Below, one piece after another: positions 23,134 through 32,253 of a stretch of DNA of 64,000 nt. Origin of the DNA: Desulfuromonadaceae bacterium (GTDB taxonomy: Bacteria; Desulfobacterota; Desulfuromonadia; Geobacterales; Pseudopelobacteraceae); NCBI GenBank assembly GCA_028687585.1, contig JAQTZV010000001.1:124001-188000 (forward strand), in the 5' to 3' direction. Each line of letters opens with the position of its first letter. The stretch's first letter is position 1. The notes below the pieces were generated by a model. The model saw nothing but the letters and a program-made list of their open reading frames with translations, was not told where the DNA came from and ran no database searches. The translations under genes were made by a program, and so were the position numbers.

Positions 23134-24701
23134 GGGTGAGACTCCTTATGCTTTTTTCTTTTTATCCAGGCGAACAGCGCAACACCGGCGGTCAGAAATA
23201 CGCACAGCCAGGCCGGTGCGTCTCCAATCGTGAGGTAGAGTGATGTGCCGCTTCCCGGTTGAATTTCGCCGGTGCGATACGCTTCTACAAACAGTCCGGT
23301 CATGGTGCTGATATAGCCGTTGTGGTCAACAATCGCGGTTACCCCGGTGTTTGCCGCGCGAATCAGCGGCGTACGGGTCTCGATAGCCCGGAATGTTGAT
23401 ATGGCCAGGTGTTGGTAGGGAGCCGAAGAACGGCCAAACCAGGCATCGTTGGTGACAGCCACCAGAACGCGTGCGCCGGCCTGGACGTATTGACGGGCCA
23501 GTTCCGGAAAGATGATTTCGTAACAGACCTGAATACCAAGTTTCGTGCTCCCCATATCGAGAGGCACCGCTTTCTCCCCAGGGGAAAAATCACCAATTCC
23601 GACAACCAGCTTGTTAATAAAGGTCAGGAACCGCCCGAGTGGAATATATTCACCAAGCGGCACCAGATGGAGCTTGTCTGCACGTCCAAGCGTCTCGCCC
23701 TGCGGGGATAGTAAAAATACGCTGTTAAGGAACGTGCTTTTACCGTTGCGAAGCTCATGGGCAGGGCTGCCGAATAGTAAACAGGCGTTCATCTCTCGTG
23801 CCAGACCTCTGAGCCGTGCCGCCTGGAGCGGCTCATCCTGAAAGAAAAACGGCACGGCACTTTCAGGCCAGACGATCAGATCGACACCCCCTTTCGCTGC
23901 TTCGCGGGTGAGGCGCTCGTAAGTGTCCACCGTCCGTTCCCGAAACGCGGGACTCCACTTGACATCCTGCGGAATGTTCCCCTGGATCAGGGCGATCCGC
24001 AGCGGTTTTCCCTGATCAGGTTCCGTTTCGTTTAAACGATTGAAGCCATAAAAAAGTGTTGCAGCAAGAAGAATCAGCAGAACAACGGTGCTTTTTACCG
24101 GGTAGGGGACACCGGCGCCGGAAACAGCCCGCAGAGCGCGATGCAGGACGATGTTAGCCAGCACAATCAACAGGGTGATGCCGTAGACACCGGCGAGGTC
24201 GGCAATCTGGATCAGCGGCAGGGTGCGGAACTGTGAGTGGCCGAGCATAGCCCAGGCGAAACCGGAAAACAGGAATGAGCGAATGAAATCGAAGGCAACC
24301 CATGCAACCGGCAGGGTAAAAGCAGCTTTGATGCCGATCAGTTCACCCAGACGGGCGACCCAGGTACTCAAGCCATAAAACATCGCCAGCCAGAGAACCA
24401 GCAGCAGATAGACAGGGATGCTGACAGACCATGGCAGGTGGCCGTAACGGACAAACACGATGTTGAGCCAGTAAAGGATGAAGGCATAGCTGGTGATGCC
24501 GCAGGTCAGGCCGATGCGGAACGCCACTCGCGGAGAACTCTCTTCCATGGCGATCAGCAGGGGGATCAGGGCAATCCAGGCCAGAAAAGAGAGACCGGGG
24601 TTCGGGAAGGAGAGGGCAATCAGGATGCCGCTGGCGATCGCCAGGCACCCCCGGCGGTCGAACAACTGCCGTATCGCTGAGAAAAAATCCGGAACGTTCA
24701 C
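23115..24701 (-). CDS. lnt: Apolipoprotein N-acyltransferase
   Basis: A 528-residue inner-membrane enzyme that adds the third acyl chain to lipoproteins. The first ~220 residues contain about six to seven hydrophobic helices, then a periplasmic nitrilase domain (ALIQGNIPQDVKWSPAFRE), and a last helix near 500. The catalytic triad appears as E in VWPESAVPFF, K in DKLHLVPLGEYIP and C in IQVCYEIIFPE. GTG 24701 overlaps the corC-like stop by 4 bases (GTGA). Downstream prfB overlaps its end. Length and topology are normal for Lnt. Confidence 0.95.
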   Translation of the reverse strand: MNVPDFFSAIRQLFDRRGCLAIASGILIALSFPNPGLSFLAWIALIPLLIAMEESSPRVAFRIGLTCGITSYAFILYWLNIVFVRYGHLPWSVSIPVYLLLVLWLAMFYGLSTWVARLGELIGIKAAFTLPVAWVAFDFIRSFLFSGFAWAMLGHSQFRTLPLIQIADLAGVYGITLLIVLANIVLHRALRAVSGAGVPYPVKSTVVLLILLAATLFYGFNRLNETEPDQGKPLRIALIQGNIPQDVKWSPAFRERTVDTYERLTREAAKGGVDLIVWPESAVPFFFQDEPLQAARLRGLAREMNACLLFGSPAHELRNGKSTFLNSVFLLSPQGETLGRADKLHLVPLGEYIPLGRFLTFINKLVVGIGDFSPGEKAVPLDMGSTKLGIQVCYEIIFPELARQYVQAGARVLVAVTNDAWFGRSSAPYQHLAISTFRAIETRTPLIRAANTGVTAIVDHNGYISTMTGLFVEAYRTGEIQPGSGTSLYLTIGDAPAWLCVFLTAGVALFAWIKRKKHKESHPCTVKK

Positions 24702-25555
24702 TCGCGCCCCGGGTTTTCTGCTGGAACGCTGCTGATACGGCTGATAGTGACTTTTTTTACCCGCCGAAGATCGGCATCAATGATTTTCAGGTGTAATCCG
24801 GCGCCTTCGAAAGAGTCACCGACCGCCGGAATTTTTCCGGTCAGGTGGAAGGCAAGTCCTCCCACGGAATCGAAGTTATCCCGCTCTATCTCAATATTAA
24901 AATGTTCCTCCAGCTCTTCAACAGGCAAGCGGCCGTCTGCGGTTATGCTGCCGTCCGGATTGACAGTAAGCAGGGACTCTTCGCGATCATGTTCGTCCTG
25001 AATGTCACCCACAATTTCTTCCAGCAGGTCTTCGATCGTAATCAGTCCTGACGTGCCGCCATATTCATCGATGACAATCGCCAGATGAATGCGTTTACTT
25101 TTAAACTCCTGCAGCAGCTGCTCAAGGTTTTTGGATTCCGGAATAAAGTAGGGGGGGCGCATGATGGCACGTACAGACAGGCTGTTCTCATCGGTGCCCC
25201 ACTGTTTCAAGAGATCTTTGGCATAGAGCAGGCCGATGATATTATCGATTGAATCTTCATACACCGGAATCCGGGAGTGGCCGCAGGCGATGATGGTGTC
25301 AAGCAGTTCCCGCACGGTGGCATCAACGGTCACACAGGCCATTTCAGTCCGGGTTACCATGACCTCACGCACGATTGTCGTACCGAGAGAAAAAATGGAG
25401 CGGATCATCTCGCTCTCTTCTTCGTTAACCAGACCTCCCTCTTCTGATGCTTCGATAAAAGCGTTGATATCCTGTTCGGTTGTCCGTTTACGTCCGGTCA
25501 TAAAACGGCTGATGCGTTCAATAAAACCGGACCTTCTACTATTTCCTTCTTCCAC
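24698..25555 (-). CDS. CorC/HlyC-family CBS-domain protein
   Basis: A 285-residue soluble protein with two CBS domains (about 65-120 and 130-185: REVMVTRTEMACV, GHSRIPVYEDSIDNIIGLLY, HLAIVIDEYGGTSGLITIED) and a C-terminal transporter-associated domain (RLPVEELEEHFNIEI, SVGGLAFHLTGKIP). This is the CorC (YbeX) type found next to lnt in many bacteria, linked to magnesium or cobalt efflux and possibly to ribosome maturation. It lacks the membrane part of longer HlyC proteins. GTG start at 25555 with GGAGGAAAAG upstream; it overlaps the rluB-like gene by 17 bases. Confidence 0.92.
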   Translation of the reverse strand: MEEGNSRRSGFIERISRFMTGRKRTTEQDINAFIEASEEGGLVNEEESEMIRSIFSLGTTIVREVMVTRTEMACVTVDATVRELLDTIIACGHSRIPVYEDSIDNIIGLLYAKDLLKQWGTDENSLSVRAIMRPPYFIPESKNLEQLLQEFKSKRIHLAIVIDEYGGTSGLITIEDLLEEIVGDIQDEHDREESLLTVNPDGSITADGRLPVEELEEHFNIEIERDNFDSVGGLAFHLTGKIPAVGDSFEGAGLHLKIIDADLRRVKKVTISRISSVPAENPGRE

Positions 25556-26351
25556 TTACTTTTCCTCCTGATCGTACCGGTCGAGGTGATTTCTGGTGTA
25601 CTTCGCGCTTTGGATTTGCTGTGTGCTGTTGGTGGTTCGGCTCGCCAGACAATTGGCGCACTTCAGTTTCGGTGAGATAGCGAAAATGCCCTGATCTGAC
25701 CGTGCCGAGGTCGAGGGTGCCGTAACGAATCCGTTTGAGGCGTACCACTGACAGGCTGACTGCTTCACACATTCTGCGTACCTGACGATTGCGCCCCTCG
25801 TGGATTGCAACCGATATCCAGTCGTTCTGCTCACCGCTCTTGACCAGGCTTACGACTGCAGGTGCGGTCATGCCGTCTTCCAACTCAACTCCCTCAGCCA
25901 TCCGCTTCAACTGCTGATCGATTACTTTGCCGCGTATCCGGACATGATACTCTTTTTCAATTTCATGGCGGGGATGCATCAGGCAATTTGCCCACTCGCC
26001 GTCATTGGTCAGCAGCAGCAGTCCTTCGGTGTTGTAATCGAGACGCCCTACCGGGTAGACGCGATCGGGAACATCTTTCAGCAGGTCGGTAACCAAAGGG
26101 CGTCCCTGCCCGTCTTTGAGCGCGGTGATATATCCGGGCGGCTTGTTAAGCAGGATGTAAATCCGCTGAGCATTTATTTTTAGCACTTTGCCATCTACAG
26201 TGATGGTGTCTGTTGACGGATCGGCCTTGCTCCCCAGTTCTGTAACGACTATGCCGTTGACGGCAACCTGACCGTTGGTAATCAGCGCTTCAGACGCTCT
26301 GCGTGAGGTGATTCCGGCGGCGGATATTATTTTTTGCAGACGTTCAAGCAT
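25539..26351 (-). CDS. rluB: rRNA pseudouridine synthase, RsuA/RluB family
   Basis: A 270-residue enzyme that isomerises uridine in rRNA; RluB acts on 23S rRNA U2605 in E. coli. An S4 RNA-binding domain (MLERLQKIISAAGITSRRAS, GQVAVNGIVV) leads into the catalytic domain, with the conserved Asp in VGRLDYNTEGLLLLTNDGE and EGRNRQVRRM, and a basic, disordered tail of about 35 residues. RluB is the likely subfamily, but RsuA, RluE and RluF relatives cannot be fully excluded. It is first in a run with the corC-like gene, lnt and prfB. Confidence 0.9.
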   Translation of the reverse strand: MLERLQKIISAAGITSRRASEALITNGQVAVNGIVVTELGSKADPSTDTITVDGKVLKINAQRIYILLNKPPGYITALKDGQGRPLVTDLLKDVPDRVYPVGRLDYNTEGLLLLTNDGEWANCLMHPRHEIEKEYHVRIRGKVIDQQLKRMAEGVELEDGMTAPAVVSLVKSGEQNDWISVAIHEGRNRQVRRMCEAVSLSVVRLKRIRYGTLDLGTVRSGHFRYLTETEVRQLSGEPNHQQHTANPKREVHQKSPRPVRSGGKVSGRRK

Positions 26352-26482
26352 ATTGATTCCTTAACCCGGTAAAACGGGATGCGTACGCTCGCAAAATTAT
26401 TTCAGCATAAACCCGCAAAACAATTTTTTACCGTACTGAAACAAACAGGGGCGGATAAACCGCCCACTGAGATACGTGCTAA

Positions 26483-27439
26483 TTATTCCGCAATCCGTGT
26501 CATCGCTCTGAATTTATTGTAGCGCCCTTCCACAAGTTCGTCGCCGGACAGCTTGTTCAGTTCTGCCAGATTACGCGCTATTGCTACTTTCAGGTTCCTG
26601 GCCGTCGCTTCATGATCGCGGTGGGCACCGCCAACCGGTTCTTTAATGATCTCGTCGATGACACCCAGTTTGATAATATCCTTTGCTGTCGGCTTGAGCG
26701 CTTCAGCTGCCTGAGCGCCTTTCGTGCCGTCCGACCAGAGGATGGCGGCGCACCCTTCCGGCGAAATAACCGCATAGACGGAATGTTCCAGCATCAGAAT
26801 CCGGTCGCCGACCGCTATGGCCAGAGCGCCGCCGGAACCCCCTTCTCCGGTGATGCAGACGATGATCGGTGTACGCAGACTTGCCATTTCCCGCAGGTTA
26901 CGGGCGATGGCTTCGGCCTGACCGCGCTCTTCGGCTCCGATACCGGGATATGCACCGGGGGTATCGACAAAAGTGATGACCGGCAGTTTGAACTGCTCCG
27001 CCATCTGCATCAGGCGCAGCGCCTTGCGGTACCCTTCCGGATTCGGCATACCGAAATTGCGGTAGACCTTCTCCTTGGTGTCGCGCCCCTTCTGGTGTCC
27101 GATAACCATTACCGGTTGACCGTCAAAACGTGCCAGACCGCCGACTATGGCATGATCATCGCCAAAGTTCCGGTCACCATGCAGTTCGACAAATTCGGTG
27201 AGCATGAGATTGATATAGTCCTGCGTAAACGGGCGGTTGATATGCCGGGCTACCTGTGCGGTCTGCCACCTCGAGAGGTTTGCAAAAATATCGGCCCGCA
27301 TCCCTTCCACACGACCCTCAAGAGCGGTGACATCGGCTCCGATGTTCAAACCATCTCCCGCCAACGCGTTCAGTTCCTCAATTTTCTTTTCCAGTTCAAC
27401 AATAGGCTTTTCGAATTCAAGATAAAACGGAGTAGCCAT
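26483..27439 (-). CDS. accA: Acetyl-CoA carboxylase carboxyltransferase subunit alpha
   Basis: AccA joins AccD to transfer CO2 from biotin to acetyl-CoA for fatty acid synthesis. The 318-residue protein is normal in length. The N-terminal coiled-coil-like region ([20 protein letters not shown]) is followed by the crotonase-fold domain: [61 protein letters not shown] and [10 protein letters not shown]. It lies 209 bases downstream of dnaE on the same strand, with a long inverted repeat between them. Confidence 0.97.
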   Translation of the reverse strand: MATPFYLEFEKPIVELEKKIEELNALAGDGLNIGADVTALEGRVEGMRADIFANLSRWQTAQVARHINRPFTQDYINLMLTEFVELHGDRNFGDDHAIVGGLARFDGQPVMVIGHQKGRDTKEKVYRNFGMPNPEGYRKALRLMQMAEQFKLPVITFVDTPGAYPGIGAEERGQAEAIARNLREMASLRTPIIVCITGEGGSGGALAIAVGDRILMLEHSVYAVISPEGCAAILWSDGTKGAQAAEALKPTAKDIIKLGVIDEIIKEPVGGAHRDHEATARNLKVAIARNLAELNKLSGDELVEGRYNKFRAMTRIAE

Positions 27440-27461
27440 TAGGACACCTCATTCATTTTTT

Positions 27462-27625
27462 ACCACGGAGACACGGAGAGAACAGAAATCGAAGAAATAT
27501 GGCAACCACGTCTAAAATGATCTCTGAATTCTTTCAAACGTTGGCGCAAAAGAAGTTAAATTTTGTTGTTAAAAACGTTACCTCTATTGATCTTGGTGTT
27601 CTCCGTGGCTCTGTGCCTCCGTGGT
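27462..27625. repeat. Long inverted repeat between accA and dnaE
   Basis: The left arm ACCACGGAGACACGGAGAG (from 27462) and the right arm CTCCGTGGCTCTGTGCCTCC (about 27600-27625) are imperfect complements. Each arm repeats the unit CACGGAG. About 115 AT-rich bases lie between. The same design with other sequences occurs at 42250, 47246 and 52724. Confidence 0.75.
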
Positions 27626-27648
27626 GAATTGTATTTGATTCTCGTCAG

Positions 27649-30600
27649 TTAATCAAAAGAGGCGGCATTATACCCTAACAGCCGCTCTACTTCCAGCCTT
27701 AAATCATCACTGGCCGCTACGTTCATTGCTGAGGCCAGCTGCATGGTGGCGCGGCTTCTTCCCGGTATCTGAAACTGGAGACAGGTCGGCACACTTCCCG
27801 GATGCCGTTCTATGACCTCTTTAAGGAGGGTGATCTGCTCCGGTGGAACTTCATTCATGCGCAGTATGAAAGATACTTTTTTGGTTGTCTGAGCCCGGGC
27901 TTCGGCGAGCAGCTTGATATCACCTGCTGGTCCCCGATCGCGCTGGAATTTCCTGCCGTTATTCTCCTCTCCCCCTTTCATGATCAATACTTTGCACCCT
28001 TTTTCCCCCTTTTCCAACTTGCCGATGGCCAGCAGCGGGTCATCGGATTTCAAGAGCGATGACGTTGTTGCGTAGATGTCGGAAAACACGGTTATCTCAA
28101 CGGAACCGGTCAGGTCCTCAATGGTCACAAACCCCATCCGGTCACCCTTTTTGGTTGTGATCTCCTTGAATGCGGTGACAATGCCGCAGATTCGCACTTC
28201 GCTCCCTTCTGCCATTTCCACCATGCTTGCAATTTCGGTGTTGGTCAGACGTTTTATGTCATCAATGTAGCGATCAAGAGGGTGGCCGGTAATTAAAAAG
28301 CCGAGCGCCTCTTTTTCATACGCCAGTTTCTCCTTGTCGTGCCATTCAGGGGTGTTCGGGAGTTTCATGCCGCCTGTTGCGTTGCCCCGCGAAACCTCCT
28401 CCGTACCAAAGAGGGAAACCTGGGCACTCGCCTTTTCTTCCTGAATTTTCTGGCCATAATTTGCGGCGGCCTCCAATCCTTCCATCTGGGCAGAACGTGC
28501 CGCGCCGGTAGAATCAAAAGCACCGCACTTGATCAGCGATTCGACCACCCGTTTGTTTACCCTCCGGAGATCGACCCGCTCGCAGAAATCGTACAGGTTT
28601 TTGAACGGGCCTTCACGGCGTGCTTCCAGAATGGCCTCGATCGCGCCGGTCCCGACATTTTTTACCGCGCCCAGGCCGAAGCGCATTGATGTGCCGACGA
28701 CGGTAAAGGAGAGTCCGGACGAGTTGATGTCAGGAGGGAGGACATCGATGCCCTGTTCGCGGCAGTCACTGATGTTCTTGACGACCTTGTCGGTGCTGTC
28801 CATGTCGCAGGTCAAAAGGGCGGCCATGAACTCGACCGGATAATGGGCCTTCAGATACGCGGTCTGATACGCGATCAGGGCATAGGCTGCTGAGTGCGAT
28901 TTGTTGAAGCCGTATTCGGCAAATTTGGCCATCTGGTCAAAGATTGCTTCGGCCTTTTTCGTGTCGAGACCAAGACCTTTGGCGCCTGCCAGGAATGTGT
29001 CCTTCTGGCGGTCCATCTCCTTGGCGTCTTTTTTTCCCATGGCGCGGCGCAGCAGGTCAGCCTGGCCCAGGGAGTAGCCGGCAAGGGTGCGTGAAATCTG
29101 CATAACCTGTTCCTGGTAGACGATGACTCCGTAGGTGTCCTTCAGGATCGGCTCCAGTTCCGGCAGGTCAAAGACCACTTTCTGACGCCCATGTTTCCGC
29201 TCGATGAAGTCTTCCACCATGCCGCAGCCGAGTGGACCGGGACGGTAGAGGGCGCAGGCGGCAATCACATCCTCGAAGCAGGACGGTTTGAGTTTGATCA
29301 GCATCTCTTTTATGCCGGTCGATTCAAGCTGGAAGACTCCGGTGGTGTTGCCGGCGGAGATCAGATCGTAACTGGCCTGATCGTCGTCCCGAAGTGTGGT
29401 GATATCAAACTCCGGAACATTCACCCGCACCAGTTTAACCGCGTTTTCAATGACCGTCAGGTTTTTGAGCCCCAGAAAGTCGAACTTGACCAGGCCGACC
29501 AGTTCGACATATTTCATCGAGTACTGGGTGTTGATCGAACCGGTTTTCTGGTCCTTGTAGAGCGGCAGGAACTCCTCCAGCGGTTCCGGCGCCACCACGA
29601 CAGCAGCGGCGTGTGTTGACGCGTGCCGGGTAAGCCCCTCCAGGCAGAGTGCCGTATCGAGCAGATCCTTGACCTGCGGGTCGGCAGCGCACAGCTCTTT
29701 CAGCTGCGGTTCCTGTTGCAGCGCTTTACTCAGCGTCATCTTCAGATCATCCGGAATCAGTTTGGCAATCCGGTCAACGTCACCATAGGTCATGTTCAGG
29801 GCCCGGCCGACATCGCGGATGGCTGCCTTGGCGCCCATGGTTCCAAACGTTATAATCTGGCAGACGCGGTCACGGCCGTACTTGTCGACCATGTACTGGA
29901 TGACTTCGCCCCGGCGGTCCTGGCAGAAGTCGACGTCGATATCAGGCATGGAGATACGTTCCGGATTCAGGAAACGTTCAAACAGGAGGTTGTAGGGGAG
30001 CGGGTCAATGTCGGTTATTTTGATGGAATACGCCACCAGGGAACCGGCGGCCGAACCCCTGCCCGGGCCGACCGGAATCCCCTTGTCCTTGGCCCAGCGG
30101 ATAAAATCGGAAACGATCAGGAAATAGGCCGGAAATTTCATAGCGCTGATACAGTCGAGTTCAATTTCCAGACGGTCAAAGTACGCCTGCTGCTGCTCCA
30201 GCGTCATGTCGGGATATTTGGCCAGGATGGTGACCATTCGCTGTTTGAGCCCTTCGGATGCCAGGTCGCGCAGCATGTCGTCATGGTTCAGTCCGGCTGG
30301 AGGGTCGAAGTGCGGGAAGTAATATGTTTTGCCGTCAACTGCGAGCTCCAGATTGCACCGCTCGGCAATAGTCAGGGTGTTGCTGAGCGCTTCAGGACAG
30401 TAGCTGAATGCCTGAGACATCTCCTCCGGTGACTTGACATAGAACTCGTCAACCGAAAATTTCATATGCGTCGGGTCTTCCATGGTCTTGCCGGTCTGTA
30501 TGCAGAGCAGCACCTCATGGGCGCGGGCATCCTCACGATTCAGATAATGACAGTCATTGGTGGCCACCAGCGGCAGCTTCAGCTCGGCCGCGACCTCCAT

Positions 30601-31203
30601 TAACCGCTTGTTGACAATATCCTGCTCAGGGATTGTGTTTTCCTGCAGTTCGATATAGTAGCGGTCAGGGAACAGCTCACTGTACCATTTAGCTGTGGCA
30701 ACGGCATCTTCCATTCGGCCGCGACCGCACTGCATGGCCACTTCTCCTTTCAGGCAGGCCGACATGGCAATCAGCCCCTCCGAACGCCCCGACAGAAGTT
30801 CTCGGTCGATGCGGGGACGGTAGTAAAACCCCTCCTTGTAGCCGGCCGATGTCAGATAGGAAAGATTCTTGTACCCCTCCATATTTTCGCAGAGCAGGAT
30901 CAGATGGTAGGCTGCATCGGATATACCCTTGGCGTCCCGGGAAAAGCGTGATTCGGGGGCCAGGTAGAGTTCGCAGCCGATGATCGGTTTCACCCCGGCC
31001 TTCTTGCATTTGAGATAGAACTCTGCCGCCCCGAACATGTTGCCATGGTCGGTAATCGCCACTGCCGGTGCGTTATGCTCTTTGGCTTTGGCGATCAGGT
31101 CATCGAAGCGGATGGCGCCGTCCAGCAGGGAGTATTGGGTATGGAGATGAAGGTGAACGAACGGGGAAGAAGGGGTGCTATCGGTACTGTTGGGCGTTTC
31201 CAT
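27649..31203 (-). CDS. dnaE: DNA polymerase III subunit alpha
   Basis: The 1184-residue replicative polymerase (DnaE1 type). The PHP domain is at the N-terminus (FVHLHLHTQYSLLDGAIRFD, AITDHGNMFG); the polymerase core shows GPGRGSAAGSLVAYS, the catalytic PDIDVDFCQDRRGEV and FAEYGFNKSHSAAYA. Near the C-terminus are an OB-fold (VRICGIVTAFKEITTKKGD) and a beta-clamp-binding region. No intein or frameshift. GGAGG lies before the ATG, and a promoter is at 31238-31267. It is likely co-transcribed with accA, unless the intergenic repeat blocks it. Confidence 0.97.
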   Translation of the reverse strand: METPNSTDSTPSSPFVHLHLHTQYSLLDGAIRFDDLIAKAKEHNAPAVAITDHGNMFGAAEFYLKCKKAGVKPIIGCELYLAPESRFSRDAKGISDAAYHLILLCENMEGYKNLSYLTSAGYKEGFYYRPRIDRELLSGRSEGLIAMSACLKGEVAMQCGRGRMEDAVATAKWYSELFPDRYYIELQENTIPEQDIVNKRLMEVAAELKLPLVATNDCHYLNREDARAHEVLLCIQTGKTMEDPTHMKFSVDEFYVKSPEEMSQAFSYCPEALSNTLTIAERCNLELAVDGKTYYFPHFDPPAGLNHDDMLRDLASEGLKQRMVTILAKYPDMTLEQQQAYFDRLEIELDCISAMKFPAYFLIVSDFIRWAKDKGIPVGPGRGSAAGSLVAYSIKITDIDPLPYNLLFERFLNPERISMPDIDVDFCQDRRGEVIQYMVDKYGRDRVCQIITFGTMGAKAAIRDVGRALNMTYGDVDRIAKLIPDDLKMTLSKALQQEPQLKELCAADPQVKDLLDTALCLEGLTRHASTHAAAVVVAPEPLEEFLPLYKDQKTGSINTQYSMKYVELVGLVKFDFLGLKNLTVIENAVKLVRVNVPEFDITTLRDDDQASYDLISAGNTTGVFQLESTGIKEMLIKLKPSCFEDVIAACALYRPGPLGCGMVEDFIERKHGRQKVVFDLPELEPILKDTYGVIVYQEQVMQISRTLAGYSLGQADLLRRAMGKKDAKEMDRQKDTFLAGAKGLGLDTKKAEAIFDQMAKFAEYGFNKSHSAAYALIAYQTAYLKAHYPVEFMAALLTCDMDSTDKVVKNISDCREQGIDVLPPDINSSGLSFTVVGTSMRFGLGAVKNVGTGAIEAILEARREGPFKNLYDFCERVDLRRVNKRVVESLIKCGAFDSTGAARSAQMEGLEAAANYGQKIQEEKASAQVSLFGTEEVSRGNATGGMKLPNTPEWHDKEKLAYEKEALGFLITGHPLDRYIDDIKRLTNTEIASMVEMAEGSEVRICGIVTAFKEITTKKGDRMGFVTIEDLTGSVEITVFSDIYATTSSLLKSDDPLLAIGKLEKGEKGCKVLIMKGGEENNGRKFQRDRGPAGDIKLLAEARAQTTKKVSFILRMNEVPPEQITLLKEVIERHPGSVPTCLQFQIPGRSRATMQLASAMNVAASDDLRLEVERLLGYNAASFD

Positions 31204-31237
31204 GCGCTGCTGCCTCCGGGTAATTCAATGAGGCTGG

Positions 31238-31267
31238 ATTATGCCTTATAGCAAGATGTAGTGTCAA
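31238..31267 (-). promoter_or_regulatory. Promoter of dnaE
   Basis: On the minus strand TTGACA is followed after 18 bases by CATAAT, 35 bases before the dnaE start codon. Confidence 0.6.
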
Positions 31268-31326
31268 GGGGCGGGATGGTGTGCTGTATTTTGTGGTTGG
31301 ATGGTAGATGTTTGGAAGCTACCGTA

Positions 31327-31725
31327 TCATATCCAGAGAATTTTTACCAGATTCTCTACCTGTCTGAACTCCGGATCGCCGGTTACCAGCGTCGCATTAT
31401 GTTCGATGGCAGACGCGACGGCAAATGTGTCGGCGTAGGACATGGCAAAACGCGCCTTTAATTCGGCGGCGCTGAAAACAAGGGCGTTGGTCGCGGGTAG
31501 AATAACAATACCAAGACGCCCTATATTCATCACGACATCCAGTTTGTGCTGAAGGCCGAACCTCCTCTGGACAGTATAAATGATCTCACCCATATTGATG
31601 ACATTGAGCATTGCACAAGCGACGCCTCTTTGGGAATCGTCCAAAATGGCCTTTACACGATCATTGCCCGGCTCTTTCTGGATGAATCGAAGCAGGGCAA
31701 AACTATCGAGCAGATAGTTATTCAC
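31327..31725 (-). CDS. VapC-type PIN-domain toxin
   Basis: A 132-residue PIN-domain ribonuclease. The four acidic residues expected at the active site are present: D7 in LLDSFAL, E47 in NMGEIIY, D99 in SYADTFA and D117 in VTGDPEF. VapC toxins cleave tRNA or rRNA when freed from their antitoxin. The start is GTG at 31725, overlapping the antitoxin stop region by 8 bases, so synthesis is coupled; the apparent longer frame from 31905 runs through the antitoxin gene and is not real. Confidence 0.9.
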   Translation of the reverse strand: MNNYLLDSFALLRFIQKEPGNDRVKAILDDSQRGVACAMLNVINMGEIIYTVQRRFGLQHKLDVVMNIGRLGIVILPATNALVFSAAELKARFAMSYADTFAVASAIEHNATLVTGDPEFRQVENLVKILWI

Positions 31726-31954
31726 GGGCTTTATCCCGGTTCCGCTCTTCAAGAAGCTCTTCAGCAAGTGACGGTCCGGATGGCAGCATTCCCCATGCAG
31801 CGGCGACAGGATCTGCCACAACAGGAACAATGCAGACAACGTTACCGTACTCCACAAAGCGCACTTCGGTGCCGGGATCAATATGGTGACGTTTCCTGAT
31901 ATCACCAGGTATCAGAACCTGACCTTTTACCGTTACTTTTGATGTTTTTTGCAT
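31718..31954 (-). CDS. AbrB/VapB-type antitoxin
   Basis: A 78-residue protein with an N-terminal swapped-hairpin AbrB domain (SKVTVKGQVLIPGDIRKR, PGTEVRFVEYGNVVCIVP) that binds DNA and represses its own operon. The acidic C-terminal tail (SLAEELLEERNRDKARE) is the part that wraps the VapC toxin. ATG 31954 has GGAGG 8 bases upstream. The promoter at 31986-32014 and an inverted repeat over its -10 region fit self-control. Confidence 0.9.
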   Translation of the reverse strand: MQKTSKVTVKGQVLIPGDIRKRHHIDPGTEVRFVEYGNVVCIVPVVADPVAAAWGMLPSGPSLAEELLEERNRDKARE

Positions 31955-31966
31955 CGCACGCCTCCA

Positions 31967-32014
31967 GGTATTACTTTTGCATGCCATTGTAATACCTGTC
32001 GTTTGAATCTTCAA
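31967..32014 (-). promoter_or_regulatory. vapBC promoter with operator palindrome
   Basis: On the minus strand TTGAAG is followed after 17 bases by TACAAT (-10 at 31986-31991). The palindrome GGTATTAC (31967-31974) and GTAATACC (31989-31996) overlaps the -10 and the start region, with half-site centres about 22 bases apart, about two helical turns. This suits binding by the VapB dimer. Confidence 0.75.
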
Positions 32015-32065
32015 GTTATAAATCCGGCGACGATATTTTGTGTCTGGTGGTTTAGTTTCAATCTT

Positions 32066-32167
32066 TCATAAAAATAATATAATTATCGTGAAACTTTCTT
32101 CTTTTACGAGCCTGACAGCTTCTTCTCGAAATTCTTTGCTGTAACGACCTTGTGGTAACCTTTTCAT
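32066..32167 (-). mobile_element. IS3-family transposase OrfA fragment
   Basis: ATG 32167 opens a 33-codon frame reading MKRLPQGRYSKEFREEAVRL then a short tail and a stop. SKEFREEAVRLV is the start of helix-turn-helix OrfA proteins of the IS3 family. The rest of OrfA, all of OrfB and clear terminal repeats are missing, so this is a dead remnant between vapBC and an FG-GAP-like gene. GGAGGTG is present before the ATG. Confidence 0.75.
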
Positions 32168-32253
32168 TGTGACACCTCCATGCCGGTATAATACCAGAGT
32201 TTGGTGTCTACTTTTTCCAGCTTACCTCAATTGCATGGCACTATCGTCATCCG

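Noticed and set aside
26612-27442. 276-codon open frame on the plus strand
   Set aside because: Fully antisense to accA, with no recognised motif; a by-product of codon bias.
29623-30432. 269-codon open frame on the plus strand
   Set aside because: Antisense to dnaE, no ribosome site, no motif.
31327-31905. Long PIN-toxin frame starting at 31905
   Set aside because: The first 60 codons run antisense-like through the antitoxin gene in another frame; GTG 31725 gives a normal VapC.
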